The translations under genes were made by a program, and so were the position numbers. A stretch of DNA of 64,000 bases from Alphaproteobacteria bacterium. GTDB lineage: Bacteria; Myxococcota_A; UBA796; GCA-2862545. Location: positions 434,001-498,000 of the forward strand of contig JACKEQ010000003.1 in the NCBI GenBank assembly GCA_020632885.1, in the 5' to 3' direction. Below, piece after piece: positions 16,297 to 27,430 of this stretch; within the stretch, counting starts at the first letter, position 1, and each line of letters begins with the position of its first letter. The notes under the pieces were generated by a model. That model was not told the DNA's origin, ran no database searches, and worked only from the letters and a program-made list of their open reading frames with translations.

Positions 16297-17118
16297 ATGC
16301 TCGAGCGCGTTCGCATCGTGCTCGTGCAGCCGCAGCACCCCGGGAACGTCGGCGCGGCCGCGCGCGCGATGGTCAACATGGGTCTGTCGGACCTCGTGGT
16401 CGTGGATCCTCCGGCGCTCGACATGGAGTCGGCGCGCTGGATGGCGCCCGGCTGCGAATCGTTGCTGGCGAGTCTACGAATCGTATCCACCGTGCGCGAG
16501 GCCATCGCGGACTGCCACGTGTGTGTCGCGTCCACCGCGCGCCACCGTCGGCGCGGGCAGCCCGTGCTCGATCCGCCGGCGCTGGCGACCCGCATCCGCG
16601 AGCAGGACGACAGGCGCTTCGCCCTCCTCTTCGGGCGTGAGGACTTCGGGCTCTCGAACGACGACGTCATGCACGCCGAGGCCATCCTCCGCATCCCGAC
16701 CCCCGAGCACGCCAGCCTGAACCTCGCTCAGGCCGTGCTCCTCGTGAGCCACGCGCTCTTCGAGGAGGCCCGCCACCACGGGCTGAAGGTCGCCACCGGC
16801 CGCACGCTCGGGGGCTCGCGCGGCACGAACACCACGGCGTCCAAGTCCAAGCCCGGCAAGCGCGACCGTCCTGCCGAGCTGGAGCGCATCCAGCCCGCCG
16901 TGGACGAGATCCTGCAGCTCCTGGACACCGTCGGCTACTTCCGCGCCACGCCCGAGGAGAAGGTGCGCCTGTCGGCCAGCCATGCCCTCCAGGCCGGTGG
17001 GTTCAGCGTGCGTCACGTGGAGGCCCTCCGCGGCATGGTGAACCGCGTTCGCTGGGCCCTCGAGCATCCCGACGCCGACTGGCGCGCCACGTCGTCCGAG
17101 CGTCGCGAAGAGAGCTGA
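16297..17118 (+). CDS. TrmJ-like SPOUT RNA methyltransferase
   Basis: A 273-residue SpoU/SPOUT methyltransferase resembling TrmJ, which 2'-O-methylates position 32 of tRNAs. The three SPOUT motifs are visible: IVLVQPQHPGNVGAAARAM at the N terminus, FALLFGREDFGLSN in the middle, and ASLNLAQAVLLVSH forming the SAM-binding knot. The C-terminal extension is helical (ELERIQPAVDEILQLLDTVG), as in TrmJ. A basic insert of repeated Lys/Ser sits between knot and tail. It follows the DnaK-like gene by three bases, suggesting co-translation, though no functional link is known. Confidence 0.85.
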   Translation: MLERVRIVLVQPQHPGNVGAAARAMVNMGLSDLVVVDPPALDMESARWMAPGCESLLASLRIVSTVREAIADCHVCVASTARHRRRGQPVLDPPALATRIREQDDRRFALLFGREDFGLSNDDVMHAEAILRIPTPEHASLNLAQAVLLVSHALFEEARHHGLKVATGRTLGGSRGTNTTASKSKPGKRDRPAELERIQPAVDEILQLLDTVGYFRATPEEKVRLSASHALQAGGFSVRHVEALRGMVNRVRWALEHPDADWRATSSERREES

Positions 17119-17132
17119 ATCACGATTCGGAT

Positions 17133-17153
17133 CCGCGAACGCCGGTTTCGCGG
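17133..17153 (+). other. Hairpin after the TrmJ-like gene
   Basis: Arms CCGCGAA and TTCGCGG (7 bp) enclose a seven-base loop 15 bases past the stop. No T-tract follows, so termination by this hairpin is uncertain. Confidence 0.3.
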
Positions 17154-17170
17154 AGACACCGCCCGAACCC

Positions 17171-17199
17171 GTGCTTCGCCGGGGATCGCACGCTATGAT
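17171..17199 (+). promoter_or_regulatory. Candidate promoter for murA
   Basis: A strong -10 hexamer, TATGAT at 17194-17199, stands 17 bases after a weak -35 candidate, GTGCTT at 17171-17176. It would give an untranslated leader of about 170 bases. The leader holds no riboswitch that I recognise. Confidence 0.35.
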
Positions 17200-17376
17200 C
17201 GCCGTGGCTTCCCGCCGTCTCCTCCCACCCCCGGGGTGGCCCGGTCGATCCCTCGTCCGCGCGTCCCGGTTCCTCCCTCCGACGCTGGCACGCACCCTGC
17301 ACCGGGTCATCGCGTCACCCGCGAAGCACCGCGCTTCCCGGGCGGGCACACCGCCCGAATCCCCCTGGAGCCCACC

Positions 17377-18699
17377 ATGGAAAAGATCGTCATCGAAGGC
17401 GGCACCGCGCTGCACGGCACCCTCCGCGCCTCGGGTGCCAAGAACGCCGCCCTCCCGATCCTGATCGCCACGCTCCTCGCTCCGGGCGAGCACCGCCTCA
17501 CGAACGTCCCGGCCCTCACGGACACGAGCTACACCCTGTCGCTCCTCGGTCGCCTGGGCTGCCCGAGCCTCATCGGTCCGGACTCCATCCGGCTCGACAC
17601 CACGCGGGTGGCCTTCAACGAGGCCCCCTACGACGTGGTCCGGAAGATGCGCGCCAGCGTGCTCGTCCTCGGTCCGCTCCTGGCCCGGTGTGGCGAGGCG
17701 CACGTCTCCCTCCCCGGTGGCTGCGCCATCGGCACGCGCCCGATCGACCAGCACCTCAAGGGCCTCGAGGCGCTGGGCTGCACCTTCGAGCTCTCGGGCG
17801 GCATGATCCACGGCCGCGCGGACGACCTCCACGGGGCGGACTTCACCTTCGACGTCGTCACCGTCACGGGCACGGAGAACGTGGTGATGGCGGCGGTCCT
17901 CGCGCGCGGCACCTCCGTCCTGCGCAACGCCGCGATGGAGCCCGAGGTCGTGGACCTCTGCAACTTCCTGGTGTCCATCGGAGCCCGCATCGAGGGCATC
18001 GGCACCGACACCCTCACGGTGGAGGGCGTGCCGCGCCTGTGGGCCGCCAGCCGGCCCTACCGCATCCTCCCCGACCGCATCGAGACCGGCACCTACCTCT
18101 GCGCGGCGGCCGTCACGGGCGGCGACATCACGGTCACCGGCACCGATCCCGGCATCCTCGGCTCCGTGCTCGACGTCCTCCGCGCGGCCGGCTGCGAGAT
18201 CACCACGGGGGCCGACTGGATCCGCTGCCGTCGCACGGGTCCGCTCACGCCCTTCGAGGTCACCACGGCGCCCTACCCGGACTTCCCGACCGACATGCAG
18301 GCGCAGCTCATGACCGTCGCCGCCCTCGCCAACGGGCAGAGCCGCATCGAGGAGACCATCTTCGAGAACCGGTTCATGCACGCCGCCGAGCTGCGCCGGA
18401 TGGGCGCGTCCCTCCACCACACGAGCAGCGTGGCGACCATCGACGGCGTCGAGGGGCTCCAGGGCGCCGCCGTGATGGCGTCCGACCTCCGGGCCTCCGC
18501 GGCCCTCGTGCTCGCCGGGCTCGCCGCGACGGGCCTCACCGAGGTCCTGCGCATCTACCACCTCGACCGTGGCTACGAGAACCTCGTGGGCAAGCTCCGC
18601 GGTGTGGGTGCGCGGATCGGGCGCGTGAGCGACGCCGTCACCGACCCCGGCGCCATGAAGCGCTCGCTGTCGGCTCCGGAGTTCGAAGCCATCGCCTGA
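17377..18699 (+). CDS. murA: UDP-N-acetylglucosamine 1-carboxyvinyltransferase
   Basis: MurA transfers enolpyruvate from PEP to UDP-GlcNAc, the first committed step of peptidoglycan synthesis in the cytoplasm. The 440-residue protein has the substrate-binding KN pair at residues 22-23 (SGAKNAALP). The catalytic cysteine is C116 in LPGGCAIGTRPID, so the enzyme should be sensitive to fosfomycin. DFPTDMQAQ and IFENRFMH in the C-terminal half are also typical. The start ATG at 17377 has GGAG six bases upstream. The frame is open further 5' but that region does not resemble MurA. Confidence 0.96.
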   Translation: MEKIVIEGGTALHGTLRASGAKNAALPILIATLLAPGEHRLTNVPALTDTSYTLSLLGRLGCPSLIGPDSIRLDTTRVAFNEAPYDVVRKMRASVLVLGPLLARCGEAHVSLPGGCAIGTRPIDQHLKGLEALGCTFELSGGMIHGRADDLHGADFTFDVVTVTGTENVVMAAVLARGTSVLRNAAMEPEVVDLCNFLVSIGARIEGIGTDTLTVEGVPRLWAASRPYRILPDRIETGTYLCAAAVTGGDITVTGTDPGILGSVLDVLRAAGCEITTGADWIRCRRTGPLTPFEVTTAPYPDFPTDMQAQLMTVAALANGQSRIEETIFENRFMHAAELRRMGASLHHTSSVATIDGVEGLQGAAVMASDLRASAALVLAGLAATGLTEVLRIYHLDRGYENLVGKLRGVGARIGRVSDAVTDPGAMKRSLSAPEFEAIA

Positions 18700-18708
18700 C
18701 CCGCGACC

Positions 18709-18936
18709 TCAGGGCTCCGCGTCGAGGTCCCGCCAGACCATCCACGCGGACGTGAGGCCGAACACGACCGACGCCAGGATCAGGGTGGTCATCAGCCCGC
18801 GGGTGGCCTCCCCGACGTGCTTCGTGCCGAGGAGCGGGCTCGCGATCCACCAGACGGCGAGCGGGATCCCGACGAAGGCACCGAGCACCACGAGGCGCCC
18901 GAGCCAGCTCTGTGCGACCTGGGTGATGCGGTTCAT
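18709..18936 (-). CDS. Small two-helix membrane protein
   Basis: A 75-residue protein with two clear hydrophobic segments, at about residues 14-36 (LVVLGAFVGIPLAVWWIA) and 48-67 (LMTTLILASVVFGLTSAWMV), joined by a short polar loop; both termini are polar. No family is recognised. It is convergent with murA and divergent from dnaG. The start at 18936 is the ATG giving only the membrane-protein part; the frame remains open upstream, antisense to dnaG, and that region is not coding-like. Confidence 0.6.
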   Translation of the reverse strand: MNRITQVAQSWLGRLVVLGAFVGIPLAVWWIASPLLGTKHVGEATRGLMTTLILASVVFGLTSAWMVWRDLDAEP

Positions 18937-18981
18937 GCGGCTCGCTATCGCGCCCGGGGGCCGCGCGCAGTACACGCTGTC

Positions 18982-20802
18982 ATGGCCCGCATCCCCCGCG
19001 AGATCGTCGACGCCATCCGCGACCGCACCGACATCTCGGCGGTGATCGGCCGGCGGGTGAAGCTCCAGAAGGCCGGGGCGTCGCTCAAGGGGCTCTGCCC
19101 GTTCCACCAGGAGAAGACCCCCTCCTTCCACGTCATCCCGAGCAAGGGCATCTTCCACTGCTTCGGGTGCCAGGAGAGCGGCGACGTCTTCGGGTTCCTG
19201 ATGCGGGTCGAGGGGCTGTCGTTCGTGGAGGCCGTCAAGGAGCTCGCCGGGCCGGCCGGGGTCACCCTCGTGGAGGAGGACCTCTCGCCGGACGAGCGCC
19301 GCCGGCTGCGCGCCCGCACCACCCTGTTCGACGTGCTCGAGGAGGCCGCCTCGTTCTACGAGAGCACCCTCTGGACGCGGCCGGAGGGCCAGGCGTGCCG
19401 CGACTACCTCCGCGAGCGCGGGCTCCCCGAGGCCATCGTGCGCGAAGCCAGGCTCGGGTGCGCGCCCGACGGATGGAACCGGCTGCTCGAGCACCTGCAC
19501 GGCCGCGGGTTCCCGGCCCGGATGGTCATGGAGGCCGGGCTCGCGCGCGAGCGGCGCGGCAACGACGGGCACTACGACTTCTTCCGCAACCGCCTGATGT
19601 TCCCGATCCGAGACGACCGCAACCGGGTCATCGGCTTCGGCGGACGCGTCCTGCCCGGCGACGACGCGCCCAAGTACTTCAACAACGGCGAGACCCCGCT
19701 GTACGCGAAGTCCACCGTGCTCTACGGCATCGAGGGCGCACGCGGGGCCATCCAGAGGGCCGACCGCACCATCGTGGTCGAGGGGTACTTCGACGTGCTC
19801 GCCATGCGCGCGGCCGGCCACTACGAGGCCGTCGCCTGCTGCGGGACCGCGCTCACCGAGCAGCACGTCGACCGGCTCTCCAGGCTCTCGCGGAACCTCT
19901 TGCTGCTCACGGACGGCGATCAGGCCGGGCAGGACGCCGCCGAGCGCTCCCTCCCGATGCTCGTGAAGGCCGGTGTGCACGGGTTCCGCGTGGATCTCCC
20001 GGGTGCGAAGGACCCCGACGAGTACGTGGCCACGAACGGCCCCGAGGCGCTCACAGCGGCCCTGGAGCACCGCCAGAGCCTCGTGGAGTGGGTCGTCGAC
20101 CGCAAGCTCGCCCAGTACGCCGACCAGACGGCCGCGGGTCCCCAGCGCACCGCGATGTCCCGGGAGCGCGTGCTCGAGGACCTCCGCGACCTGCTCGCCC
20201 TCCTCCCGCACAGCCTCGTGAGCCGGGTCGCCGCGCGGATCGGCATGCGCGAGGAGATCGTGCTCGAGTCGCTCAAGCACGCCCCGCGTCCCCAGGAGGC
20301 CCAGCCCACCGTGCAGACCGCGGGCTGGCGTCCCCACCGCGACATGGTGCACGTGTTCTGGCTGCTCGTGCACCGCTACGACCAGGTCGCCGACCTCGTC
20401 CAGGGCCTGCCTCCCGACGTCTTCGGCGACCACCCGGCCACCCACGGGAGCCTGGCGCGGCTCCTGTCCGGCGAGCCCGTCGCGGCCGTCATCAACGAGG
20501 AGCCCGATCCCGGCGTGGCCCGCACGCTCTCCGCGGTCGTGGCGCGGGACACCCTCTACGACGCGGACGTCGCGGCCCTGTCGATGGCCCAGGTCGTCCG
20601 GCGGCTGCTCGCCCCCCGCCAGCACGCCGAGAGGTCCCGCCTCACCGCAGCCCTCGAGGCGGCCATCCGCGAGGGCGATCCTGCCACCCAGCGCGAGCTC
20701 CTCCAGGCCCGCGCGGCCCTCCACGCGCGAACCTCCGCACTCGACGAGGCGCTGGAGGCGGAGGACGTCGTGGGCTTCATGAACTCTGTTCGCGCTTCTT
20801 GA
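18982..20802 (+). CDS. dnaG: DNA primase
   Basis: DnaG makes RNA primers for replication. The 606-residue protein has the CHC2 zinc finger (C39, H42, C60, C63: CPFHQEKTPSFHV and FHCFGC). The RNA polymerase/TOPRIM core shows VIGFGGRVL, KYFNNGETPLYAKS, VVEGYFDVLA and LLLTDGDQAGQDAA. A helical C-terminal region expected to bind DnaB completes it. The start is ATG at 18982; an open frame upstream is not DnaG-like. It precedes rpoD by about 100 bases, as in the macromolecular-synthesis operon of many bacteria, but rpsU is absent. Confidence 0.96.
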   Translation: MARIPREIVDAIRDRTDISAVIGRRVKLQKAGASLKGLCPFHQEKTPSFHVIPSKGIFHCFGCQESGDVFGFLMRVEGLSFVEAVKELAGPAGVTLVEEDLSPDERRRLRARTTLFDVLEEAASFYESTLWTRPEGQACRDYLRERGLPEAIVREARLGCAPDGWNRLLEHLHGRGFPARMVMEAGLARERRGNDGHYDFFRNRLMFPIRDDRNRVIGFGGRVLPGDDAPKYFNNGETPLYAKSTVLYGIEGARGAIQRADRTIVVEGYFDVLAMRAAGHYEAVACCGTALTEQHVDRLSRLSRNLLLLTDGDQAGQDAAERSLPMLVKAGVHGFRVDLPGAKDPDEYVATNGPEALTAALEHRQSLVEWVVDRKLAQYADQTAAGPQRTAMSRERVLEDLRDLLALLPHSLVSRVAARIGMREEIVLESLKHAPRPQEAQPTVQTAGWRPHRDMVHVFWLLVHRYDQVADLVQGLPPDVFGDHPATHGSLARLLSGEPVAAVINEEPDPGVARTLSAVVARDTLYDADVAALSMAQVVRRLLAPRQHAERSRLTAALEAAIREGDPATQRELLQARAALHARTSALDEALEAEDVVGFMNSVRAS

Positions 20803-20904
20803 CGCCCAAGGCCCGACATGGCAAGGGCGCCAGACAGGCGTTACGCCCGTACCGAGCGCGTCGCGATCCCCGACTGCTCCCCCACCCTCCAGGAGTCACG
20901 ACGA

Positions 20905-22620
20905 ATGTCGATGTCCAAGGATCTTTCGGAACCGGAAGTCCAACAGCTCATCAACATGGGCAAGAAGCGAGGGTACGTCACTTACGGTGAGATGAGCAAG
21001 GTCCTGCCCACCCACCTCGTGAGCAGCGATCGCCTCGACGACCTGATGTTCATGTTCAGCGACATGGACATCGAGATCGTCAACGAGCAGCGCAAGAAGG
21101 CCGAGGCCGAGCGCGCGGGCAAGGACGGTCCCCAGAGCGGCGACGGCACCCGCAGCAACGACCCCGTTCGCGTCTACCTCCGCAAGATGGGCTCCGTGAG
21201 CCTGCTCTCGCGCGAGGGCGAGATCGAGATCGCCAAGCGCATCGAAGAGGGCGAGTACACCGTCAAGCGCATCGCGCTCACGTCCGCGGTGGGTGTCGCC
21301 TACATCTCCGAGATCATCGACGAGGACGATCGGCGCGTCTCCAAGGCGATCAAGAGCGGCAAGAAGGCCAAGCCGATCAAGTCGGCCGACGGGAAGCCCC
21401 TCCCGGACGTCCAGAAGGCCTGCTCGGACCTCAACCGGCAGCTCGTCGACTGCACGGACCAGCTCCTGAAGGCCAAGAGCAAGAAGCGCCGGTCCGAGCT
21501 CGAAGAGCAGGTGCTCGACCTCGGCGAGGAGCTCTACGAGCGCATGGAGACGCTCAACCTCACCAAGAAGGACATCGCCACCATCTCGTTCCGCATCCAG
21601 GACTCCTGGGCCGAGTGCGCCCGGGCGGACAAGGAGATCGAGAAGGTCGCGCGCGACGCGCGACTGCCCGTGAGGGACCTCCGGCCCTCCATCCGCAAGG
21701 TGCGTCGCAGCCTCGAGGAGGGTGGCCTCGAGGTCATCCAGCGCACGGGCATCCCCGAGGACCAGTGGAAGGAGTTCGACTCGCGCGTGCGCCGTGAGCT
21801 CCGGAAGATCCGCAAGGTCGAGGAGCAGTGCGGCATGACCCGCGCGGGCCTCCAGGTCTGCGCGCAGGACCTCAAGCGCGGCGAGGCCCTCGCCGAGGTC
21901 GCGAAGTGCGAGCTCGTGGAGGCCAACCTCCGCCTCGTGGTGTCCATCGCCAAGAAGTACACCAACCGCGGCCTCCAGTTCCTGGACCTCATCCAGGAGG
22001 GCAACATCGGCCTCATGAAGGCGGTCGAGAAGTTCGAGTACCGCCGGGGCTACAAGTTCTCCACGTACGCCACGTGGTGGATCCGGCAGGCCATCACCCG
22101 CGCCATCGCGGACCAGGCCCGCACCATCCGGATCCCGGTCCACATGATCGAGACCATCAACAAGCTGATCCGCACCCAGCGTCACCTCCAACAGGAGCTC
22201 TCCCGCGAGCCCCGCCCCGAGGAGATCGCCGAGAAGATGGAGATGCCGGTCGAGAAGGTCCACAAGATCCTGAAGATCGCCAAGGAGCCCATCAGCCTCG
22301 AGACCCCCATCGGCGAGGAGGAGGACTCCCACCTCGGCGACTTCATCGAGGACAAGAACACCCTCTCGCCCGCCGAGAACATGGTGAACGCGTCACTCAC
22401 CGAGGCCACCCGCAAGGTGCTCGCCACGCTCACGCCGCGCGAGGAGCGCGTGCTGCGCCTGCGTTTCGGCATCGGCCAGCCCCACGACCACACCCTCGAG
22501 GAGGTCGGGCAGGACTTCGAGGTCACCCGCGAGCGCATCCGCCAGATCGAGGCGAAGGCGCTGCGCAAGCTCCGGCACCCCTCGCGGTCCAAGCGTCTCC
22601 GCTCCTTCATGGAGACCTGA
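20905..22620 (+). CDS. rpoD: Primary sigma factor (sigma-70)
   Basis: A 571-residue housekeeping sigma factor. Region 1.1 is present ([16 protein letters not shown]). Region 1.2 contains [21 protein letters not shown], and a charged non-conserved insert follows to about residue 330. Regions 2.1-2.4 include [39 protein letters not shown] and [12 protein letters not shown]. Regions 3 and 4 end with the helix-turn-helix [20 protein letters not shown]. The start ATG at 20905 has AGGAG nine bases upstream; an earlier in-frame ATG at 20818 would add an unrelated basic stretch. A tRNA gene follows 39 bases after the stop. Confidence 0.96.
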   Translation: MSMSKDLSEPEVQQLINMGKKRGYVTYGEMSKVLPTHLVSSDRLDDLMFMFSDMDIEIVNEQRKKAEAERAGKDGPQSGDGTRSNDPVRVYLRKMGSVSLLSREGEIEIAKRIEEGEYTVKRIALTSAVGVAYISEIIDEDDRRVSKAIKSGKKAKPIKSADGKPLPDVQKACSDLNRQLVDCTDQLLKAKSKKRRSELEEQVLDLGEELYERMETLNLTKKDIATISFRIQDSWAECARADKEIEKVARDARLPVRDLRPSIRKVRRSLEEGGLEVIQRTGIPEDQWKEFDSRVRRELRKIRKVEEQCGMTRAGLQVCAQDLKRGEALAEVAKCELVEANLRLVVSIAKKYTNRGLQFLDLIQEGNIGLMKAVEKFEYRRGYKFSTYATWWIRQAITRAIADQARTIRIPVHMIETINKLIRTQRHLQQELSREPRPEEIAEKMEMPVEKVHKILKIAKEPISLETPIGEEEDSHLGDFIEDKNTLSPAENMVNASLTEATRKVLATLTPREERVLRLRFGIGQPHDHTLEEVGQDFEVTRERIRQIEAKALRKLRHPSRSKRLRSFMET

Positions 22621-22659
22621 GGTTCCCTCGGGAGGACAGGCCGGGTACGCTGGCCGGAC

Positions 22660-22733
22660 GGGCCCATAGCTCAGTTGGTCAGAGCACCCGGCTCATACCC
22701 GGAGTGTCCCAGGTTCGAGTCCTGGTGGGCCCA
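22660..22733 (+). tRNA. tRNA-Met (anticodon CAT)
   Basis: The cloverleaf folds fully. Acceptor GGGCCCA pairs with TGGGCCC (22726-22732) with discriminator A at 22733; D stem is GCTC/GAGC; the anticodon loop CTCATAC carries CAT; T stem is CCAGG/CCTGG with loop TTCGAGT. No CCA is encoded. The first acceptor pair is G-C, so this is not the initiator. It is elongator tRNA-Met or, less likely, a tRNA-Ile whose CAT is modified to lysidine. One anticodon-stem pair (C27-A43) is mismatched. Confidence 0.93.
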
Positions 22734-22756
22734 CGCCACCCCGCCACGGAGACCCG

Positions 22757-23455
22757 TTGCACCCCGACCTCGAGCACCTGATGGTCGCGGACCGGTACGA
22801 CCGGCAGATCCGCGACCTCCGCAAGAAGAAGGCCACCCAGCTCGACATCCTCGCGAAGGCCGAGGCGCGCGACCAGGCCGCCCGCGAGCGGCTCGCCGGG
22901 CTCGTCGCGTCCATAGACGCCAACAAGGCCCGCCAGCGCGAGCTCAACCGCGAGGTCGAGAGCTACGAGGCCCGCCGTCGCTCGGCCACCCGGATCCTCG
23001 AGAACGGCACCGGGGACGCTGCGGCTGCCGAGCGTCAGCTCGCCTCCGTCGCCGAGGTGCTCGACACCCTGGAGACCGAGCTCCTCGAGAAGATGGAGGC
23101 GCTCGAGGAGCTGGAGTCCGAGCGCACCCAGGCCGCCGCCGATGCCGCGGACGCCGCGGCGTTCCTCGAGGCCGAGAAGGCCGGCCACGACGGGAAGATC
23201 GCAGCCCTCAAGGCGAAGTTCACGGCCATCCTGCCCGAGCGCGAGGCCACCCTCGCCCTGCTCGACAAGACGATCCTCGGTCGGTACGAGACCCTCCTGT
23301 CACGACGTGGCCGTGCGATCGCCGAGATCGTCGACGGTTCCTGCTCCGGCTGCCAACGGGTCGTCCGCCAGCAGAACATCGCGGACCTCCAGCGCGGCCT
23401 GATGTACGCGTGCGACGGCTGCGGTCGGTGGCTCCTGCCCCCCGACCCCGGTTAG
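22757..23455 (+). CDS. C4-type zinc-ribbon coiled-coil protein (DUF164)
   Basis: A 232-residue protein. Residues 10-180 form a long coiled coil (repeated Ala/Glu/Leu heptads). The C terminus carries two CxxC knuckles, SCSGC near residue 194 and ACDGC near 221, making a zinc ribbon. This is the conserved bacterial DUF164/zf-RING_7 family, proposed to bind nucleic acid or link protein partners. The start is TTG at 22757, with weak purine-rich sequence upstream; no better start gives the conserved N terminus (LEHLMVADRYDRQIRDL). Its stop lies nine bases before RNase P RNA, a linkage that suggests shared transcription. Confidence 0.85.
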   Translation: MHPDLEHLMVADRYDRQIRDLRKKKATQLDILAKAEARDQAARERLAGLVASIDANKARQRELNREVESYEARRRSATRILENGTGDAAAAERQLASVAEVLDTLETELLEKMEALEELESERTQAAADAADAAAFLEAEKAGHDGKIAALKAKFTAILPEREATLALLDKTILGRYETLLSRRGRAIAEIVDGSCSGCQRVVRQQNIADLQRGLMYACDGCGRWLLPPDPG

Positions 23456-23463
23456 GACCCCCG

Positions 23464-23914
23464 CGCGGTTCGAGAGGACCTGGGGAACGCCGGTACGCTT
23501 CGGCGTACGGGAGGAAAGTCCGAGCTCCACAGGGCACGGTGCCGGGTAACGCCCGGTCGGGGTGACCCGGAGGAAAGCGCAACAGAGAGCAGCACGCCAG
23601 GCCCTCGGGCCTCCCGGCAGACCCGGAGCCACCCGCGTTCTCGCGGCACGGCCACCGGAGAGCACCGGGGACGACAGTCGGTAAGCGTTGAAACGGTGCG
23701 GTAAGAGCGCACCGGCGACCCTGGTGACAGGGTCGGCCAGGTAAACCCCACCAGGAGCAAGACCAGACGTGGAGCGTTCGAGGGCGGCCCGCCCGAGCTC
23801 CCGGGTAGGTCGCTCGAGGCCGTCGGCGACGGCGGCCCTAGATGAATGTTCTCCGCCCCGAAGCGGGTGACCGCCAGGGGAACAGAACTCGGCTTATGGG
23901 CCTCTCGAACCGCG
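23464..23914 (+). ncRNA. rnpB: RNase P RNA, class A
   Basis: The RNA subunit of RNase P, which trims tRNA 5' leaders. The ends pair as a 14-bp P1 helix (CGCGGTTCGAGAGG with CCTCTCGAACCGCG). Conserved cores are all present in order: GAGGAAAGTCCGAGCTC and the CACAGGGC box near the 5' end, GGAGGAAAGCGCAACAGAG, GACGACAGTCGGTAAGCGTTGAAA, the tRNA-CCA-binding GGTAAACCCC segment near 23740, AGATGAATG (P4 3' strand), and ACAGAACTCGGCTTATG before the final P1 strand. At about 450 nt it is at the long end for class A, due to extended GC-rich helices. ORFs across it are spurious. Confidence 0.95.
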
Positions 23915-23954
23915 GCCCCCCCTCCTGGGTTATTCCCCACGCCCTGGAGGTAGG

Positions 23955-26206
<2,252 letters not shown>

Positions 26207-26210
<4 letters not shown>

Positions 26211-27430
26211 CCCTCAGGCAGGGAGCCCTGTTCGCCCGGTTCGTCGCACCCGGGCGCCAGGCCCTCGTCCTCCAGGGGGAGACAGCGGAAGAGCGCCTGA
26301 CGCTCGATCTCCCGTACGACCCCGAGGCGCACCACGACGTCGCGTTCCTGCCCGCCGGCGACCTGTTCGCAGCACTCGGTCTGCCCCACCGGACCTCCTG
26401 GGCCACGCAGGTCCACGGAGGGCCGACCGACACGACGACCTGCCGCGTGGAGGTCGAGCTTCCGACGAACCCGAACCGCCGGCCCCGCTGGGTCCGCTTC
26501 GCCCTCGAGCTCCCCTCGCCCCGCTCCGACGCGCTGTTCCTGCCCCTGTCGGCGTTCGCGGGTCCCGTCGACGCCTGGATCCAGGGGGTCCAGCCGCCCG
26601 GCTGGACGTCGCGGCCCGTCGAGCGCGACCGGGACGGCTGGCTGGGCACGGGTCCCGTGCACCACAGGCGCCTGGAGGGACCGGACGTCTGGCAGACCCT
26701 CCGGGAGTCCTGTCTCCCCGTCCTTCTCGACTGGTTCGTGGAGCAGGGCTGGCATCCGTCCGAGCCCGACACCGACCGCCTGAACCGCGCGCGTGATCTG
26801 GGGGTGCCCGCCGAGCTCGTCGCGCTCTACGAGGCTGCTGGACGCCCGCCCAGGGGCCTGTACCCGACGCGGGCCGTCGAGCCCCTGCCCCTCTCCGAGC
26901 TGCTGTGGATCGGCTACCGCCGCCCGAGGACCTTCGACTTCGCGAAGGGTCCCGGGGAGCAGTGGACGATCGACGAGGGGGGTCGCGTGATCCGCCACGT
27001 CTGGGGGAGGACGGGACCCGGGCTCGACCTGGAGGGCCTCCTGGAGCGCCAGCTCCACGACGTGCTCGCCGGCCGTTGGTGCTGGGCGGGCGTCCCTGGC
27101 GGCCTGGATCCCGTCGCGCCCACGCACGCCGACGTGCTGGGACCGGCGGTCAGCCGCCTGGGCGACGCCATGCGACCCACCCTGCGTCGGGGTCAGTCGT
27201 TCCCGATCGCGGGGCTGATGACCGTCCATCCCGACGGGACCGTCGATCTCCTGCGTCCCGCCCTGGATCCCGCGACGGCGCCGCGCATCCCGTGGCTCTC
27301 GGAGACCGCGTCACCGGCCTACCTGGCGGGCCTCGTGGCGGCCTTCCGCGAAGGCAGGACGCTCGGATCGGACCCGGCGCTGCGGGCCTCCGCGAGGACG
27401 ATGGAGCTCCTGCGGTCCGCCGCTCAGTAG
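26207..27430 (+). CDS. Unknown 407-residue protein
   Basis: The GTG start overlaps the maeB stop (GTGA), so the two are coupled. I recognise no firm family. A central stretch, RARDLGVPAELVALYEAAG followed by PLPLSELLWIGYR, has the look of SMI1/KNR4 (SUKH) domains, which recur in immunity and scaffold proteins, but the match is weak. There are no membrane segments and no signal peptide; it is Trp- and Pro-rich. Its last seven bases overlap the convergent lipoprotein gene. Linkage to maeB may be positional only. Confidence 0.6.

Noticed and set aside
17119..17376. Riboswitch or small RNA before murA
   Set aside because: Only a short hairpin and a possible promoter are seen; no conserved riboswitch core is recognisable.
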